Below are positions 10,401 to 18,353 of a stretch of 38,528 nucleotides of DNA, piece after piece; positions within the stretch are counted from its first letter, which is position 1; each line of letters starts with the position of its first letter. The notes beneath the pieces are model-generated. The model was not told the origin of the DNA. It saw only the letters and a list, made by a program, of their open reading frames with translations, and searched no databases. A program made the translations under genes and the position numbers. Origin of the DNA: an uncultured Clostridia bacterium (GTDB lineage: Bacteria > Bacillota > Clostridia > UBA1381); the NCBI GenBank assembly GCA_944392335.1, contig CALXWJ010000050.1:1-38528 (forward strand), written 5' to 3'.

Positions 10401-10784
10401 ATATGTATTTGTTGATGCATTAAGAGCCGGTTTTTCCCAGTTTTCACCATCGGAAGAAATATATAACTCACTTCCGAGCTGTGCTGCAAATACATTCTGT
10501 GACTCCCACCAAACAAGCAGCTGTTTTGTTCTAGGATTAGCACCTGTTGCACCTTTTGAAACAGATAAAGTTTCTTTTAAATGAATACCATCTTCTGATA
10601 CAAAAAGCTTTGCAGGATATGACGAGTTTCCTTCATCCTTTGCAAGAATAACATATTTATCAAGCGTCGGGCTGTATGCTGAATCAAAAAATGTATATGT
10701 ACCCGTAAGTCCGTCTGCCTTAACTATGACACATAAGTTTAAAGTGATAAAGCAAGCAAGCAGTAATGAAAAAAATCTTTTCAT
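7431..10784 (-). CDS. Secreted propeller-like / Ig-like / CBM-like protein with C-terminal SLH anchor
   Basis: 1117 residues; ATG at 10784 after AAAGGAATGATT. The signal peptide is MKRFFSLLLACFITLNLCVIVKA in character. Residues ~25-340 are beta-propeller-like, with repeated S-x-DG-x-xW blades ('LYISSDGENWEKP') similar to the protein encoded at 15727-18126. Residues ~530-710 hold two Ig-like modules ('VPTTVDLTVSDETFTI', then 'EWKSEDTDIISDEGVIY'). Residues ~713-835 ('GDFEDNNAEGLNGTIVQ...MYVIEAYVKADS') resemble a carbohydrate-binding jelly roll. A Gly/Ser/Thr linker (~883-920) leads to three complete SLH repeats (~934-1117, 'SHHWAKDDIEFMANNGIVNG', 'GYDGLFRPNDYITREE', 'ITETEFAPKQNATRAQA'). The anchor is C-terminal here, unlike its neighbours. 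A binding or adhesion role to a glycan is the likeliest reading; no catalytic residues were seen. Confidence 0.85.
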   Translation of the reverse strand: MKRFFSLLLACFITLNLCVIVKADGLTGTYTFFDSAYSPTLDKYVILAKDEGNSSYPAKLFVSEDGIHLKETLSVSKGATGANPRTKQLLVWWESQNVFAAQLGSELYISSDGENWEKPALNASTNTYTSIATDGDRLLIGAKNYIKVADNYDEPAEEIKITDINSYYVKSIAIKPNSDIFYGMDGASYTTYMFRVETPERTVIQTVPETGGEAISDTFYNPEIDRWVSVNRQTRYLLLDEKSTFTYITPKIDGGEFTEKIIGGGIGEKYTVLGTVNGSLYYAENSSIADTGTIWNKIEFPDSMTEPDSEIRGITKGSENYLLVISKNGYYILEETDNGIVAIDSQKINIESDTYRIESPNENSQIFDVNISATNYNGTIPDIQSIEMTEPDSNISSSWDGEKLSLEVQPNTEAVKTFQLIETEGRTETFDISFVKETSVGLDGFESAVLPGEGEDSLELPYTPYVIASDGEKMSRPASITVISAPEGVTYDESKGVVVITPESTGGTMVLRVTSDLNPDNYKDFNIDITPRVPTTVDLTVSDETFTIPDSSNKTITCSAIVKDQIDSVMTSEEVEWSLSGNTTGISIDDNGIIKIDSEAIKGELTVKASSVTNSSIYAEKTINLLWSDKRSTNEDLKLIEDSVTTEENLYFKTEGNYGTTFEWKSEDTDIISDEGVIYRDRKYDTSTRVNVTCKKNDAVSSKNITVNVLKAVNFASVGDFEDNNAEGLNGTIVQDNVHDGEYAFKPDGDFAFTINAEKDSMYVIEAYVKADSAVSLSTDTAGKLTSIDPNGEYERIVESYLYSKDIEAEEIKFSASGDWYIDDIRVYDITPEYKAVMEKITTAEYSKKSSDKTAAREAAEDFLDIPLRERLLDRIDDIKTSGSGSGGTGGSGGSGSGGTGGSGGGSFVPPSSGGNTTIPNASEVVDNDEKVYEYNLIFKDLSHHWAKDDIEFMANNGIVNGVDDETFNPEANITRAEFTKLIVKTMGLAEVEYANTYYDIMAEDWYSGFVQAASNEGYISGYDGLFRPNDYITREEIAKIIVSAYNSKMNKTLEIGGALYYSDIESISAWAYDYIVEASNEGFINGITETEFAPKQNATRAQAVVMLKRLFDKINA
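8071..8136 (-). repeat. Two tandem 33-bp units encoding the Gly/Ser/Thr linker
   Basis: Copies at 8071-8103 and 8104-8136 differ at only three positions and each encodes an 11-residue Ser/Gly/Thr unit (SGSGGTGGSGG-like). The stretch is much more GC-rich than its surroundings. Such in-frame units can expand or contract and so change the distance between the binding modules and the SLH anchor. Confidence 0.8.
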
Positions 10785-10808
10785 TAATTAATCATTCCTT
10801 TCCCAAAT

Positions 10809-13472
10809 TTATTGCAAAATTCTTCCTACTTCTCCGTTTGTACCCATTTTATCAAATTCAACTTTTTTGAAATTAGGATTTTGAGTGTAGATTTCGCTGT
10901 CATCTTTTAAACTGAAATTTTTATTTGCATAATCAACAAAGCCTATATCGGTCGTCGTCAATATATTGTTTTCAGCTTCAATCAGATTTTCACTTCCGCG
11001 GTAACCGTATTTATTTGGTTCCGCATTTACATTGCTGAGTTTTTTACTTATGTTAACTAAAACGTTATTGTTAAACTTGTTTGATTTTTCATAAGATGCC
11101 GGATACTTATCAAAGAAATCCAAAATTTCAGGATATTTAACAGAGTATACATCCTTATACTTCAGCCAATCATTATATGTTGTCTTTACAGTTGCATCCT
11201 CCATATCCCATGTTGATCCCGGGCTGTATGTATCAGGTCCGTCATAGGCTTCTGAAACATCTATAAACAGGTTGTTTTCTATTACATTTTCTATTCCCTC
11301 AGCACACACAGCTCTTACCTGATTTGAGTTGCTGAGTCCAATATTATAGAATACATTTTCAAGGACATTTAATCCGTTTCCTCTGTTATCCGTTCTTATT
11401 CCGGCAACATTCATTTGCTGTTCGGTAAATGTCTGCTGACCGAAATCATGGAAATAATTCTGTCTTATTGTTACCCCTCTTTCCCATGGATAAACATATA
11501 CGTTCAAGTATATAGCATCCATATCATGGAATTCTTTAACAGTATCATATATTTCGTTATATTCAACGATATGTTCCGGACCGTAGATAATAATTGCAGT
11601 ATGTGGTGTATCATGAATTTCATTATTTCTTACAACTGTTCCTACCGATTGATAACCCAATGTTATAGCTGTATTATAAGATCTTTCAAGCTGAGCAGGT
11701 TTTCTTATATGGTTATTTTCTATAACATTACCCGATGAAATAAGATTTGCATAATCTCCACCACTAACACTTACAGCGGTTGATCCTGTATCATGTATAT
11801 AGTTAGATGAAATTAAACAATTTGTTCCGCTGAGATTAACTGCACTGCCTCCTACATCTGCAATTTCACAATTTTTAATTACAATATTATTTACATTACT
11901 TGCTGAAATTGCTGTTCCTCTTGTAGAATCAATCAATAAATTTGAAAATTCAACATTGGAAGTACCTGTCAAAGAAATAATATTATCCTGGAACATTGAT
12001 AATTTTATATCACTGTTTTGTGAAAAACCTTCAATAGGATAGTAATACATCATTCCCGTTTCACGGTCTATATAGTATTCACCCGGCATATCGGTTTCTT
12101 CCAAAATATTTTCATATCTTATAAAATGTTTGGAGTAATAATCTTTTACCGCTCCCTCTTTTAAAGTTATTTTTCCCTTTTCTATTTTTTCAATTGGGAA
12201 ATATCCGTAAAAATAGTTTTCACCAAGAACACCTGAGGTATAAATATCCTTACTGTAAGTCCACTTTGTAGGCTGATCGTAATCTATTGTAAATTCCGCG
12301 CCTTCCAGAACTCCGGTCTGGCTTCTTGCACCGCTTCTGATTATTTCTCCGGTTCCTACCCACTCTGCATTAGGCCAGCGCGAAAGCTGCATCCTCTCTT
12401 TATCAACATAGAGCTCACACTGAGGTTTAACACCTGCGGCAATAAGATATCCTCTTCTTGACAATTGTCCGTAATCCTCAATACCAAGTGCTTTAAGATC
12501 AACCTGTAAAACATTGTTCTTTGCCGCAGTGTATAATAAAGGAACATCATCCGATACAGGTTCAAATGCATCATACGGTATTGTTATTCCGCCGGTAAGA
12601 CGAACATCTTCATTATTATATGCCATATATCTTACAGGGGCATCCTCTGTTCCGGAATCGTATGCGTCAAACGATAAGGTACTGTCGATATAATATGAAC
12701 CTTCACGAATATATACTGTTATACCTTCTTCGGGATAAGTTCCGTTTACAACTGCCTGTCTAACCATTTCTTTAGCTTTTGCAATTGTTGCAAAAGGCTT
12801 GTCAAAGGAGCCGTCATTGCTGTCAGACCCTTGCGTTGAAACATAATAAATATTATCAGTATCAATATCAGGAGGCGTGTCTCCTTCCAAAGGTTTGATT
12901 TTCAGCATTCTTACTATTATAACCGAGCTTTCAGCTCTTGTAAGCGGTCTTGTATATCTAAAACTTCCGTCTTCATAGCCTTTCATCAGATTATTTGCAT
13001 AAGCCGCCAAAACATATTCTTTAAAATAATTTGTAGTATCATAATAATCTGTAATTTCTCTTATCAATGTGTCCTGATCAGAAATACTCTTTCCTTCCAG
13101 ATCCAAAGCCCTTACTATAATCATAGCTGCCTCGCCTCTGGTAATATTCCTTGTAAAGCTGTCAAACTCATCATCATAGATATATTCTTTTTCATAAGCT
13201 TCATTTATATAAGGCTCTGCCCAATATCCCGATGTGCTCTGCTGTTCAAAGCCCCTTGCCATGGTTACAAGCTTTATAAATTCATCAGCCTTTATGAATT
13301 CATCAGGTCTGAAATTACCGTTTTCATCCCCGTTAATAATACCCTTTTCATCCAAAAGATCAACAAATCTTTGGGACCAATGACCGTTCATATCATTGTA
13401 TAAAGCAAAAACAGCCGATGACATTGTTTGAACCAACATTACAATTGCCAATAATAAAGCCGGTTTTTTCAT
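10809..13472 (-). CDS. SLH-anchored right-handed parallel beta-helix protein (paralogue)
   Basis: About 887 residues from the ATG at 13472. The frame extends to 13535, but the signal peptide (MKKPALLLAIVMLVQTMSSA) begins at 13472, with a GGAG site 13-14 nt upstream. Three SLH segments follow ('MNGHWSQRFVDLLDEKGIIN', 'NFRPDEFIKADEFI', 'YEDGSFRYTRPLTRAESS'). The beta-helix domain opens near residue 209 with 'IYYVSTQGSDSNDGSFDKPF' and continues 'GITVYIREGSYYIDSTLSF..YDSGTEDAPVRYMAY', the GH141-like opening pattern. The rungs include 'VEFSNLLIDSTRGTAISAS', and the conserved element 'EFHDMDAIY' is near residue 650, followed by 'WERGVTIRQNYFHDFG'. It has the same architecture as the protein at 309-3188. 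A surface-held polysaccharide-active enzyme or binder is inferred from fold and context only. Confidence 0.85.
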   Translation of the reverse strand: MKKPALLLAIVMLVQTMSSAVFALYNDMNGHWSQRFVDLLDEKGIINGDENGNFRPDEFIKADEFIKLVTMARGFEQQSTSGYWAEPYINEAYEKEYIYDDEFDSFTRNITRGEAAMIIVRALDLEGKSISDQDTLIREITDYYDTTNYFKEYVLAAYANNLMKGYEDGSFRYTRPLTRAESSVIIVRMLKIKPLEGDTPPDIDTDNIYYVSTQGSDSNDGSFDKPFATIAKAKEMVRQAVVNGTYPEEGITVYIREGSYYIDSTLSFDAYDSGTEDAPVRYMAYNNEDVRLTGGITIPYDAFEPVSDDVPLLYTAAKNNVLQVDLKALGIEDYGQLSRRGYLIAAGVKPQCELYVDKERMQLSRWPNAEWVGTGEIIRSGARSQTGVLEGAEFTIDYDQPTKWTYSKDIYTSGVLGENYFYGYFPIEKIEKGKITLKEGAVKDYYSKHFIRYENILEETDMPGEYYIDRETGMMYYYPIEGFSQNSDIKLSMFQDNIISLTGTSNVEFSNLLIDSTRGTAISASNVNNIVIKNCEIADVGGSAVNLSGTNCLISSNYIHDTGSTAVSVSGGDYANLISSGNVIENNHIRKPAQLERSYNTAITLGYQSVGTVVRNNEIHDTPHTAIIIYGPEHIVEYNEIYDTVKEFHDMDAIYLNVYVYPWERGVTIRQNYFHDFGQQTFTEQQMNVAGIRTDNRGNGLNVLENVFYNIGLSNSNQVRAVCAEGIENVIENNLFIDVSEAYDGPDTYSPGSTWDMEDATVKTTYNDWLKYKDVYSVKYPEILDFFDKYPASYEKSNKFNNNVLVNISKKLSNVNAEPNKYGYRGSENLIEAENNILTTTDIGFVDYANKNFSLKDDSEIYTQNPNFKKVEFDKMGTNGEVGRILQ

Positions 13473-13624
13473 ATTAATGATAAAAGCTCCTTTCGTAAAT
13501 TTATTAAAAAGCACAAAAATTTCATTCTTTCTCAATAAGAAAATCGTTCATTCTACAGTCATTTATTACCTTTTATACATTCGGCTAAAAGACACAAGAT
13601 GGACGATTAACTTCATATTTTTAT

Positions 13625-15703
13625 TTATCTTGTTCCAATAGCACTTAAATTAATATAATCAAATCCAGGAATTATGCTGTAAACAACAGAATCTTTGTTC
13701 AGTTCAAAATTTTTATTATCATAATCAATAAAACCAACATTTTCATTACATACATAATTACCGCTCGCATTAACTGTTTCCCTTGCAGCTCTATACCCTT
13801 GATTATCCATATTCTGCCATGAATATTCATTATCATTTACAGTGCTTAAAGGCAATTTGATATTTACTATCAAATTATCCGCAAATACATTTGTTTTTGA
13901 TGAGGCGGGATGCTCATTCCAGAAATTCATGATTTCAGGGAATAATTTTGCATATATACTGTTTTGATATCTTGCAAGATTATTTCTTATTGAAATATTT
14001 ATATTTGTTTCATTTCCGTTCTCATCCAATACCGAATCAAAATTATATGCAGCTTCACTGTTATATTTTGTACAGCCCATATATGTTTCGCTGCAGTCAA
14101 TAAACATATTTTCGCAAATTATATTATGTGTTCCCTGTGCATGTATACAGGAAACGGCATTTGTTCTGTTTTGTCCTATATCATAGAATATATTATGCTC
14201 TATTATAAGACCATGACCGTTGTTATCTGTTCTTATTGCCGCAACATTCATTTGTTTTTCTTCAGGGAATATTTCATGTCCGATGTTATGAAATAAATTA
14301 TATGAAATAATATTTCCTCTTTCCCATGGCATATTATAGTTATTTACATATATAGCATCCATATCATGAAATTCTTTTACAACATTATCTATTTCATTAT
14401 GTGTAATTTCATTGTTTACACCGTAGAAAATTATTCCGGCATGAGGTGCGTCATGTATATGATTATTAACTACTTTAACACCGACACTCTGATATCCTAT
14501 ACTCACTCCTGACGTATACGCTCTGTCAAGCTGTGAAAAACGGTATATATCATTATTATACAGTACGTTCTGAGAAGAGACAATATCATTATAATCTCCT
14601 CCCGATACCACTATTCCATTCTTTCCCACATCATATACATTACAGTCACGAACTGTCGAAAACGTACAATCGGATATATCTATTCCGTTTCCACCAAATG
14701 AATGTACATTACAGTTTTTAATTGTTATAGCAGAACAATTGCCCTTAGTTACAATTGCTGAACTTCTTCCGCCCATAAACTCTATATTTTCTATACGGAT
14801 ATTTTCAGCATTTGTAATCTGTAATAAATTTTCATCTGTTTGAGATACCGTAATTTCAGAATTATCTGTACTTCCTTCGGGCATATATATATACATTATT
14901 CCCGTATCATAATCAATATAGTATTCACCCGGGCTGTCCAGTTCTTCTAAAATATTCTCAAATCTGAAAAAAGGTTTTGAATAATATGTATTTGAAACAG
15001 CACCCCTGCTTAAAGTTATCTGATTTCCGTCAACCGATTCTATGGGATAGTAATCGTAAAAGAAATTATTGTATAAAGCGCCTGCAATCCATGCTTTTTC
15101 AGGTTCGCTCCAAAGCTGCGGCCTTGTATATCCGGTATATTTAAACACACTGCCTTCATTTATCCCCGATGTGCTTCTGTCACCGCTTCTTATAACTTCA
15201 CTGATGCCTCCGACAAATCCCTCATTAGGCCATCCCGCCAATTTCATACGAACACCGTCAACGCTGACCTCTGCCTGTGCCGTTTTATTGTCGGAAATCA
15301 TTGTGCTTCTTACGGAAATTTCTCCAAGCTCATCAACACCGTTTTCAAACAGGTTTATTGCCTTTATATTATTCCTTGCTGACTCATCTATTATTTTTGA
15401 TTTGATATTGTCGTCGGCGGATACAAGTGCCGAAGCACTTATATCTGTACCGCCGTTTATAATTACATTTTCATTCTCATACGCTTTAATTGTAAGCGGA
15501 AATAAATCATCGCCCGAATCCGCTCCTGTAAAGTTAATTGTTGAATCAACAGCATATGTCCCTTCACGTAAAACTATTGATACGGGAACATCATTACATT
15601 TTCCCGTTATTCTTGCGTTCCTTATGATGTCACGGGCTCTTTCAATAGTCTTGACAGGATAATCTATCGTCCCATCATATGCGTCATCACCGTCCGTTGA
15701 CAC
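13625..15703 (-). CDS. Right-handed parallel beta-helix protein without its own signal peptide
   Basis: 692 residues from a GTG at 15703; no ATG in frame upstream. AAAGGGTGA lies about 13 nt upstream, a possible but distant binding site. The protein starts abruptly inside the domain ('VSTDGDDAYDGTIDYPVKTI') that in the two neighbouring paralogues is preceded by a signal peptide and three SLH repeats. It carries the same opening ('VSIVLREGTYAVDSTINF..ADSG'), the same 'EFHDMDAIYVNNY' element near residue 447, and the same 'AAIRTDNNGHGLIIEHNIFY' rung. The frame is open upstream through 'FLIKGDFNVY' into the T-run that carries the preceding gene's stop codon, so a -1 shift would fuse the two proteins. 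Either this is the C-terminal half of a ~1500-residue protein, or it is a separate cytoplasmic or unconventionally exported protein. The first is more plausible. Confidence 0.75.
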   Translation of the reverse strand: MSTDGDDAYDGTIDYPVKTIERARDIIRNARITGKCNDVPVSIVLREGTYAVDSTINFTGADSGDDLFPLTIKAYENENVIINGGTDISASALVSADDNIKSKIIDESARNNIKAINLFENGVDELGEISVRSTMISDNKTAQAEVSVDGVRMKLAGWPNEGFVGGISEVIRSGDRSTSGINEGSVFKYTGYTRPQLWSEPEKAWIAGALYNNFFYDYYPIESVDGNQITLSRGAVSNTYYSKPFFRFENILEELDSPGEYYIDYDTGIMYIYMPEGSTDNSEITVSQTDENLLQITNAENIRIENIEFMGGRSSAIVTKGNCSAITIKNCNVHSFGGNGIDISDCTFSTVRDCNVYDVGKNGIVVSGGDYNDIVSSQNVLYNNDIYRFSQLDRAYTSGVSIGYQSVGVKVVNNHIHDAPHAGIIFYGVNNEITHNEIDNVVKEFHDMDAIYVNNYNMPWERGNIISYNLFHNIGHEIFPEEKQMNVAAIRTDNNGHGLIIEHNIFYDIGQNRTNAVSCIHAQGTHNIICENMFIDCSETYMGCTKYNSEAAYNFDSVLDENGNETNINISIRNNLARYQNSIYAKLFPEIMNFWNEHPASSKTNVFADNLIVNIKLPLSTVNDNEYSWQNMDNQGYRAARETVNASGNYVCNENVGFIDYDNKNFELNKDSVVYSIIPGFDYINLSAIGTR

Positions 15704-15726
15704 ATATACATTGAAATCACCCTTTA

Positions 15727-18126
15727 TTAAAAAGACATTTTACTGTTACATAACGGAACCATACCGTTCAGGCTGTCCCAGATAAAGAGCTTTAATTTTG
15801 AATCAGGAGCTATATTCTCATTTGCCGTAACTTCCATTGTAAGTATTTTTGCAGCATTTTCTTCAACATAAATATCCTGCGCCTCAACCTGCTGAAGCTG
15901 TGTTCCGTCATTGCTGTATATTGCTGCAATCAATGTTACTTCATCAGAATAGTTAATGAAGTTTTCGTACTCAGCTGTAACTGTAAATGTCATTCCTGCT
16001 GAAATTGATTTCAATGATGTATATTCAGAAGCCTTACGGTATACCAAACCGTCTGCATCTACGATTAAAATATCACTTGTTGTACCGTCTGAAACTGTTA
16101 CAAGATATTTTCCGTCTGCACCTGTAATGATATTTGTTACAGGCAATGTATTTGGAGTCGTTCCTCTGAAATTAACCTTATTAAATACAGTATCAGTTCC
16201 GAGGTTTGCAGTTGAAGCAAAATAAAGTGTACCGTCTGCATCAGCAACAAGATAAGTTGAACCGTTAGTTTTTATTGCAGCAAGAGTTTTTGAATCCGAA
16301 TCCGGTGTTATACCGAAAGATTCTGCTGTAACTTTATCTGTAATATATATTTGTTGTGTATTAGATGAAATGCTTACAAATTTATCCAAAATATCATTGT
16401 AATGAGCAGATAACATTTTTTGACCATTCGAAATTTTGATTGCATTTGTAACTTCATCTTCCGAAAGTCCTGTTTTTGCCACATAATTCATTCCCCACGG
16501 ATCAGCTAAAAATACATACGGCGTAGCGTCATCACTTAAAGCAATAACATTTAGATTATACTGAATATTATTCTTTGAGTGGAATATCTTTGTTGCCGCA
16601 TTTTCAAGATCGGAATAACGTAAAATTACTCTTTGTGAAGAATATGATGCGGAATACAAATAATCTCCTACAACCGCAAGGTCACCGTTATTTCCGAAAC
16701 CAAGTTTGTCATTATATACCCAGCTTATACCATCTTTTGAATACCATATTGCTCCGTTTAATGACTGTGTCGCATTTGAAATGACAAATGCTTGCTGTGC
16801 AGGCCACCAAACTGCGGCATTCTGACGTTCAGTAGGCATACCGCTTGTTAAAATGGATGTTCCGGTTCCTGTTGTATTCCAGTTGATTCCGTCGTCCGAA
16901 TAATAAATATGTCCTTTACCGTCAGCATCGTTACCGTATACTGCATATCTGTTCAATTCGGGGCTGTATGTACCGCCGAGAAGCTTAACTCCTTCTTCAA
17001 AAGGAAGTTCGCCAACTGCAACCGGATCATGAAGTTCTTTACGGTTCGTAGGATCTGAGTAAACGTATCCGTCAGCAGTTTTTTCCATTACATAAACACT
17101 TTTAAGAGTAGTTACCAATAATTTGCCTTCACCAATACAATTAATATCTGTAACTTCTTCTGTAATAGGTAATGTAAATGAATCACTTACAGCAGCCGAC
17201 CAAGTATCAGCCGGTAAGTCACCTGCCACAAGATTTGCATCAGCACCTATAAAATAAATGCTTCCGTCACTTGTTCCAAAAAAGATTGACTGTGAATCAG
17301 AACCAATAGCAGTTATTGCTTTTGTATTCATACCGTCAACAGTTAAAGGTGTAAAATTCTTGGGAGAATATACACCATTTCTTTCAAATATTGAAAGAGT
17401 TGTCCTATCATCTGCTTCCTCAGTAATCCAACCTTTGTCTTCGTTAATAAATTTGTAATCAGAAGCCTTAAAATTAAATCCTTCGCCCATTGCTAAGCCT
17501 GAACACATCCAACCATCAATTTCCGAATAATCAATTTGTGCTCTGATCCAATTTCCCGAGGAAATATAAACTTTTGATGATGAATCAATCGCTATTGTAT
17601 CTAAATATTGATCTTCTTTCTCTAACACCTTTATTTTGTCTGAAATATTTTCAAGCGAAGAAGCCACAACTGCATACATACCTCCGGCAACAGCAATCAA
17701 TCCGTTGCCCGATTCAACAACAAGGTTACTTCCCGGATCAAGTGCTTCATTAACTGTCCATGACAATCCATCCGCTGATGTATAAACACTTCCTCCGATT
17801 GCTGCTACAAATATATTTTCTGTATCCCAATATGTAATATTCTGTCCGGAATATGTGTTATGATAATTTTTCCCATTTGAAGTTGCAAACGACTGAACCC
17901 AGTTCTTACCGTCAGCTGATGTATAAAGTACAGTCTTATGAAGCGAATCCGCATAATTCTTTGCCATCAAAACATAAACACCGTTTTGCGCGTCATATGC
18001 CGAGTCAACAATCTCATAGCCTGCAGCAACAAAAGGCGTTTGTGCCGACACAAACTGAACCTGTCCGAATAACAAGGTAATCATCATTACCAATGCCGTT
18101 ACAAATGAAATTCTTTTCTTTAACAT
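15727..18126 (-). CDS. Secreted beta-propeller-like protein with internal duplication
   Basis: About 799 residues from the ATG at 18126, preceded by AAAAGGGAGAG; the upstream start at 18174 would precede the binding site and bury the signal peptide (MLKKRISFVTALVMMITLLF). Two related ~350-residue halves follow. Each opens with an 'Ax(Y/S)xxxxxxYV/A' strand and contains S-x-DG-x-xW blades: 'YTSADGKNWVQSF', 'YTSADGLSWTVNEA', 'YYSDDGINWNTTG', 'YSKDGISWVYND'. These are BNR/sialidase-like blade turns. The last ~85 residues ('TVTAEYENFINYSDEVTLIA...KLKLFIWDSLNGMVPLC') are a beta-sandwich module common at the ends of clostridial and Paenibacillus surface enzymes. It has no SLH repeat of its own. It is the first gene of the surface operon. 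Catalytic activity cannot be read from the sequence; glycan or protein binding at the cell surface is inferred. Confidence 0.8.
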   Translation of the reverse strand: MLKKRISFVTALVMMITLLFGQVQFVSAQTPFVAAGYEIVDSAYDAQNGVYVLMAKNYADSLHKTVLYTSADGKNWVQSFATSNGKNYHNTYSGQNITYWDTENIFVAAIGGSVYTSADGLSWTVNEALDPGSNLVVESGNGLIAVAGGMYAVVASSLENISDKIKVLEKEDQYLDTIAIDSSSKVYISSGNWIRAQIDYSEIDGWMCSGLAMGEGFNFKASDYKFINEDKGWITEEADDRTTLSIFERNGVYSPKNFTPLTVDGMNTKAITAIGSDSQSIFFGTSDGSIYFIGADANLVAGDLPADTWSAAVSDSFTLPITEEVTDINCIGEGKLLVTTLKSVYVMEKTADGYVYSDPTNRKELHDPVAVGELPFEEGVKLLGGTYSPELNRYAVYGNDADGKGHIYYSDDGINWNTTGTGTSILTSGMPTERQNAAVWWPAQQAFVISNATQSLNGAIWYSKDGISWVYNDKLGFGNNGDLAVVGDYLYSASYSSQRVILRYSDLENAATKIFHSKNNIQYNLNVIALSDDATPYVFLADPWGMNYVAKTGLSEDEVTNAIKISNGQKMLSAHYNDILDKFVSISSNTQQIYITDKVTAESFGITPDSDSKTLAAIKTNGSTYLVADADGTLYFASTANLGTDTVFNKVNFRGTTPNTLPVTNIITGADGKYLVTVSDGTTSDILIVDADGLVYRKASEYTSLKSISAGMTFTVTAEYENFINYSDEVTLIAAIYSNDGTQLQQVEAQDIYVEENAAKILTMEVTANENIAPDSKLKLFIWDSLNGMVPLCNSKMSF

Positions 18127-18202
18127 TTTTTTCTCTCCCTTTTTTATTTTTTTTGAAAATAGTAAATATAACAAAACTTTACCTATTTTCCATTACAATA
18201 AT

Positions 18203-18232
18203 ATTATACCATGTGTTTCATATTAATAACAA
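18203..18232 (-). promoter_or_regulatory. Sigma-A-type promoter of the surface-protein operon
   Basis: On the minus strand TTGTTA (18227-18232) is followed after 18 bp by a perfect TATAAT (18203-18208). The start would fall near 18196, giving a leader of about 70 nt before the gene starting at 18126. Confidence 0.65.
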
Positions 18233-18291
18233 GTATAAAAATTTTACTTTTATGAAATATTTTAACCAATTTATGAATTTTTTTCAAATTC

Positions 18292-18323
18292 AAAAAAATA
18301 CCGCACCGTTAAAAGGTGCAGTA
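18292..18323 (-). terminator. Intrinsic terminator after gerW/ytfJ
   Basis: On the minus strand a 9-bp stem (TACTGCACC with GGTGCGGTA, one G-U pair; 18315-18323 and 18299-18307) with a 7-nt loop is followed by a run of seven T's. It ends the long regulator-to-gerW operon and insulates the surface operon promoter beyond it. Confidence 0.85.
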
Positions 18324-18353
18324 TAATCTTCCTTATTTGTAGTTTTATGATGT

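Noticed and set aside
13473..13624. Possible separate promoter for the SLH beta-helix gene that starts at 13472
   Set aside because: The 152-bp gap holds -10-like boxes, but none has an acceptable -35 at 16-18 bp, so I could not support a site.
15069..15662. 197-residue open frame on the plus strand inside the beta-helix gene
   Set aside because: It is the mirror of a well-supported gene with clear domain motifs, has low-complexity Ser/Leu/Pro composition and no binding site.
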